The notes under the pieces: generated by a model
What the model saw: the letters and a program-made list of their open reading frames with translations, nothing else
What the model was told of the DNA's origin: nothing
The model's database searches: none
Position numbers and translations under genes: made by a program
NCBI GenBank assembly: GCA_964632995.1
Contig: CAZWDL010000024.1
Location: 1-64,000, forward strand
Length of the DNA stretch: 64,000 bases
Source of the DNA: CAZWDL01 sp964632995
GTDB lineage: Bacteria; Bacteroidota; Bacteroidia; Chitinophagales; Saprospiraceae
Direction of reading: 5' to 3'
Part shown: positions 61,528 to 64,000 of the stretch, one piece after another
Layout of the letters: each line of letters starts with the position of its first letter
Numbering within the stretch: the first letter of the stretch is position 1

Positions 61528-62562
61528 ATGAATAATGTCGAACGGGCCATAGCGGCCATGAATGAGTACGGGAGCAAAGCTATCCCTTTTTTGTTTATTA
61601 TCGATTTCGAAGGGGAGCGCCCCTTGGTGTACCGGATCGACGAGCTGGAAGGAAAGGATATTTTCTTTGATATCGACGGACATGGAAATGGGGCTTCCCC
61701 CAGCTCCCTGCCGCCTGCCCTGCACTTCGAAAGCCGGCCCGTGCCTTTCCCCCGCTACCGTGATGCTTTCGAAGAGGTGCAGCAACACCTCCGGCGCGGA
61801 GATACCTACCTGCTCAATCTGACCTTTCCTTCCGGGGTAAATCTGAATTACTCCCTGCGCCAGGTCTTCGACCACAGTCGCGCCCGCTACCGCCTGTACT
61901 ACCGCGATCAGTTTGTCGTGTTTTCCCCGGAGACCTTTGTACAGATCCGCGAGGGCCGCATCGCCGGCTTCCCGATGAAGGGCACCATTTCCGCGGAGCA
62001 GCCTAACGCCGCCGAACGCATTCTGGCCGACGAGAAAGAGTTTGCGGAACACTGCACCATCGTCGACCTGATCCGCAACGACCTGAGCATCATCGCTACG
62101 GAGGTGGAAGTGGAGCGCTTCCGCTATATCGACCGGGTGGAGACGCAGCGGGGCGCCTTGCTGCAGGTGAGCTCGGAAATCAGCGGACGTCTGCCCGAGG
62201 ATTATCCTGCCCGCATCGGAGAGCTGCTCTTCCGGCTGCTGCCGGCGGGCTCCGTCTCCGGCGCTCCGAAGCGGCGAACGGCCGAGATCATCCGGGCGGC
62301 GGAAGGCGCGCCCCGCGGCTATTACACCGGCGTATTCGGCTGCTTCGACGGCCGTAATCTCGACAGTGCGGTCATGATCCGCTACCTGGAGCGAAATGGC
62401 GACCAGTTCTACTATCGCAGCGGCGGGGGAATCACGGCGTTGAGCGGATTGGAAGAAGAATACGAAGAACTGATAAAGAAAATTTATGTCCCGCTTACTA
62501 GAAACGATCCGCATAGAGAACGGACGCCCGCAGCACCTGGCCTATCACACGCGGCGAGCTAG
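61528..62562 (+). CDS. pabB: Aminodeoxychorismate synthase component I
   Basis: Chorismate-binding enzyme: RRGDTYLLNLTFPSGVNLNY near the N-terminal side, FPMKGTISAEQPNAAERIL, IVDLIRNDLS, LLPAGSVSGAPKRRT and RGYYTGVFGCFDG are the chorismate-pocket landmarks of PabB/TrpE. At 344 residues it is a short form that lacks the N-terminal regulatory domain of TrpE, which supports PabB. The last about 20 residues after YVPL do not look native and overlap pabC by 77 bp. A stop in the other frame sits right after YVPL, so a one-base slip may have extended the protein. Confidence 0.9.
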   Translation: MNNVERAIAAMNEYGSKAIPFLFIIDFEGERPLVYRIDELEGKDIFFDIDGHGNGASPSSLPPALHFESRPVPFPRYRDAFEEVQQHLRRGDTYLLNLTFPSGVNLNYSLRQVFDHSRARYRLYYRDQFVVFSPETFVQIREGRIAGFPMKGTISAEQPNAAERILADEKEFAEHCTIVDLIRNDLSIIATEVEVERFRYIDRVETQRGALLQVSSEISGRLPEDYPARIGELLFRLLPAGSVSGAPKRRTAEIIRAAEGAPRGYYTGVFGCFDGRNLDSAVMIRYLERNGDQFYYRSGGGITALSGLEEEYEELIKKIYVPLTRNDPHRERTPAAPGLSHAAS

Positions 62563-63082
62563 GGAAGCCCGGCGGCAGCTCCTCGGGCTGGAGGACGCTT
62601 TCGACCTGGAGCGGTACATTAAGATACCGGAAGACCTGGTCGATGGCCTCTACAAATGCCGCGTAACCTACGGCGCCGCCGTCGAGTCGGTAGAATTCGA
62701 ACCCTATATCGTCCGGCCGGTGCACTCGCTGCGCCTGGTAAGGGACGACAATATTGACTACCGCTTCAAGTACGCTGATCGCCGGCGCCTGCAAGTGCTC
62801 TTCGCACGGCGCGGCGACTGCGACGATGTGCTCATCGTCAAACGCGGACTACTCACCGATACTTCTTACTGCAACATTGCTGTATACGACGGCCTCCAGT
62901 GGTGGACGCCCGATGCGCCGCTGCTTCCCGGAACGGCCCGGCAGCGGCTGCTGGATAAGGGGCTGATTCGAGAAAAAAGGATACGGGTGGAAGATCTGCC
63001 TCTCTTCAAGCGTATCCGCCTGATCAACGCCATGCTGCCCTGGGAGGGGAAAGGGCTGGTGGTTGAAAGGTTGGAAAGTTGA
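62486..63082 (+). CDS. Aminodeoxychorismate lyase-like class IV aminotransferase
   Basis: 198-residue fold-type-IV PLP protein beginning SRLLETIRIENGRPQHLAYH, as in PabC-like proteins next to pabB in Bacteroidota. LYKCRVTYGA carries the cofactor lysine; LLTDTSYCNIAVYDG and PLLPGTARQRLLD form the phosphate and C-terminal region. It would release pyruvate from aminodeoxychorismate to give p-aminobenzoate. Shorter than classical PabC (about 270), but usual for this subgroup. It overlaps pabB and is probably translationally coupled. Confidence 0.78.
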   Translation: MSRLLETIRIENGRPQHLAYHTRRAREARRQLLGLEDAFDLERYIKIPEDLVDGLYKCRVTYGAAVESVEFEPYIVRPVHSLRLVRDDNIDYRFKYADRRRLQVLFARRGDCDDVLIVKRGLLTDTSYCNIAVYDGLQWWTPDAPLLPGTARQRLLDKGLIREKRIRVEDLPLFKRIRLINAMLPWEGKGLVVERLES

Positions 63083-63273
63083 CGGTTGACAGGTACAAAG
63101 GGGATGGTTCAGGCGCTCCGTTCCTCGGTAAATCCTGCCAAAAACTTACTGGCAGCCGGGGATAAATAAAAAAGCACCCGCAAATTTGTGGATCTGCCGT
63201 ATCTTCCCGTAATTTTAAGAGCTGTTCGTCAGAGAGACTCTCTGGCAGCCACTCGCTCTACAAATAGGATACA

Positions 63274-64000
63274 ATGACCAGAGTATCGACCCATACGATT
63301 GTTGAAGAAACCGAGCACTTTGTGAAGCAAATCCTCACGGATGAGTTAACGGTTGATCACCGCTATCACAACCTGCCGCACACCCTGGCTGTCCGAAAGG
63401 CCTGTCTGGAAATCGCCGAACGTCTGGAAATAGAGGAAGAAGAAAAGGAAATACTCGAGCTGGCCTGCCTCCTGCACGATACGGGGTTTACGGAAGTATA
63501 TCAAGGCCACGAGGGCATCAGCCACCGCATCGCGCGCGACTTTCTGCGAGAGCGGGGCTATCCGGAAAACCGCCTGCAGCAGGTGTTGCGCTGTATCGAT
63601 GCTACCTTTCCGCCCAACCGGCCGAGCGGGCTCTTGGAAAAGGTCATCCGAGATGCCGATCTGGCAAACCTGGGAAGCATTAATTATCCCGAACAGCTGG
63701 CGGCACTGCGCCACGAGTGGGAGGTCTTTCTGGGCCAAACTTTTGACGATCGCGATTGGTTTCGTCTCAATCGCGATTTCCTTCGGGAAACCCGCTTTTA
63801 TACTGCTCCGGCTCAGGAGATGTGGGGGGCTAGAAAGGGTATCAACGAGAAGTACCTCAAACGAATGGCCAAGCAGCTAAAGAAAGGGGGGGGGAAAGCA
63901 GAGACGACGATTCAGGGCAACCGCAGCGCCCAAATGATGTTTAAAACCGCTCTCCGGAACCACCTCGACCTGAGCACGCTGGCCGACAACAAGGCCAACA
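63274..64000 (+). CDS. HD-domain protein with Pycsar-effector-like (DUF5706) C-terminal region, cut by the window end
   Basis: From the ATG at 63274 the frame is open to the last base. Residues 1-185 form an HD phosphohydrolase domain: HRYHNLPHT, the metal HD in LACLLHDTGFTEVYQGHE, and VIRDADLANLG. After a basic Gly/Lys linker (about 190-210) comes SAQMMFKTALRNHLDLSTLA then DNKAN, which matches my memory of the start of PycTM/DUF5706 proteins (MFRT-RNH-L--ADNKANIM). In that family two to three membrane helices follow. Such HD fusions are frequent in Bacteroidota and need not be defence proteins. Confidence 0.75.
   Translation, partial: MTRVSTHTIVEETEHFVKQILTDELTVDHRYHNLPHTLAVRKACLEIAERLEIEEEEKEILELACLLHDTGFTEVYQGHEGISHRIARDFLRERGYPENRLQQVLRCIDATFPPNRPSGLLEKVIRDADLANLGSINYPEQLAALRHEWEVFLGQTFDDRDWFRLNRDFLRETRFYTAPAQEMWGARKGINEKYLKRMAKQLKKGGGKAETTIQGNRSAQMMFKTALRNHLDLSTLADNKAN

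Overview
The window looks like draft chromosomal DNA (there is a 10-N scaffold gap at 33921-33930) from a Bacteroidota bacterium, probably Saprospiria or Lewinella-like. I infer this from two SusC/SusD-type TonB loci, TAnnTTTG promoter cores without Shine-Dalgarno sites, many secreted lipoproteins, an FG-GAP repeat lipoprotein, aerobic enzymes (2-oxoglutarate dehydrogenase E2, B12-dependent ribonucleotide reductase) and denitrification genes. I recognised no tRNA, rRNA, CRISPR array or transposase.

Layout. 1-9.8 kb: end of a cyclodeaminase-type gene, moaD, a lytic transglycosylase, an SDR reductase, lgt, an SdiA-regulated-like lipoprotein, odhB, a small membrane protein, a redox-like periplasmic protein and a DUF1028 Ntn-hydrolase. 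10-17 kb: susC (one-base frameshift), susD and an FG-GAP lipoprotein. 17.4-20.8 kb: nrdJ, then a gene-free stretch with a cluster of DnaA boxes that is a good oriC candidate. 20.8-31.5 kb: a decaying region. It holds an ankyrin gene with a poly-C frameshift, a lumazine-binding-like gene with an in-frame stop, truncated SUMF1, serine-hydrolase and RIC genes, and a broken nitrous-oxide reductase cluster (nosY, nosF, nosD, a nosL remnant and an inverted cytochrome c remnant, with no nosZ). 31.6-41.6 kb: PIG-L deacetylase, glucokinase, two nucleoside-hydrolase-fold enzymes, a polysaccharide deacetylase, remnants of a sugar-acid dehydratase and a GH5 glycosidase, squalene/phytoene synthase and a glycosylasparaginase. 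41.7-51.2 kb: an MpaB-type oxygenase, two membrane-fused spermidine-synthase-like paralogues bracketing a subtilisin and a small membrane protein, and a divergent EF-G paralogue. 51.4-58.3 kb: a run of same-strand amino-acid and peptide enzymes (class IV aminotransferase, AstE-like, GGT, RidA, S9 hydrolase, amidohydrolase). 58.6-60.8 kb: a gutted susC and an SDR remnant. 60.9-64 kb: the p-aminobenzoate genes pabA, pabB and pabC, then an HD-domain protein whose C-terminal part looks like the Pycsar-effector (DUF5706) family and runs off the window.

Two window-wide patterns stand out. First, at least eight genes are broken by deletion joints, in-frame stops or single-base frameshifts. Second, the intergenic DNA carries degenerate short-period arrays (7, 8 or 9 bp, each with its own consensus), most starting within 0-60 bp after a stop codon and sometimes supplying that stop, together with a dispersed set of nested hairpins. 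Because this is draft sequence, single-base lesions could be errors; the multi-gene joints are harder to explain that way but still need read support.
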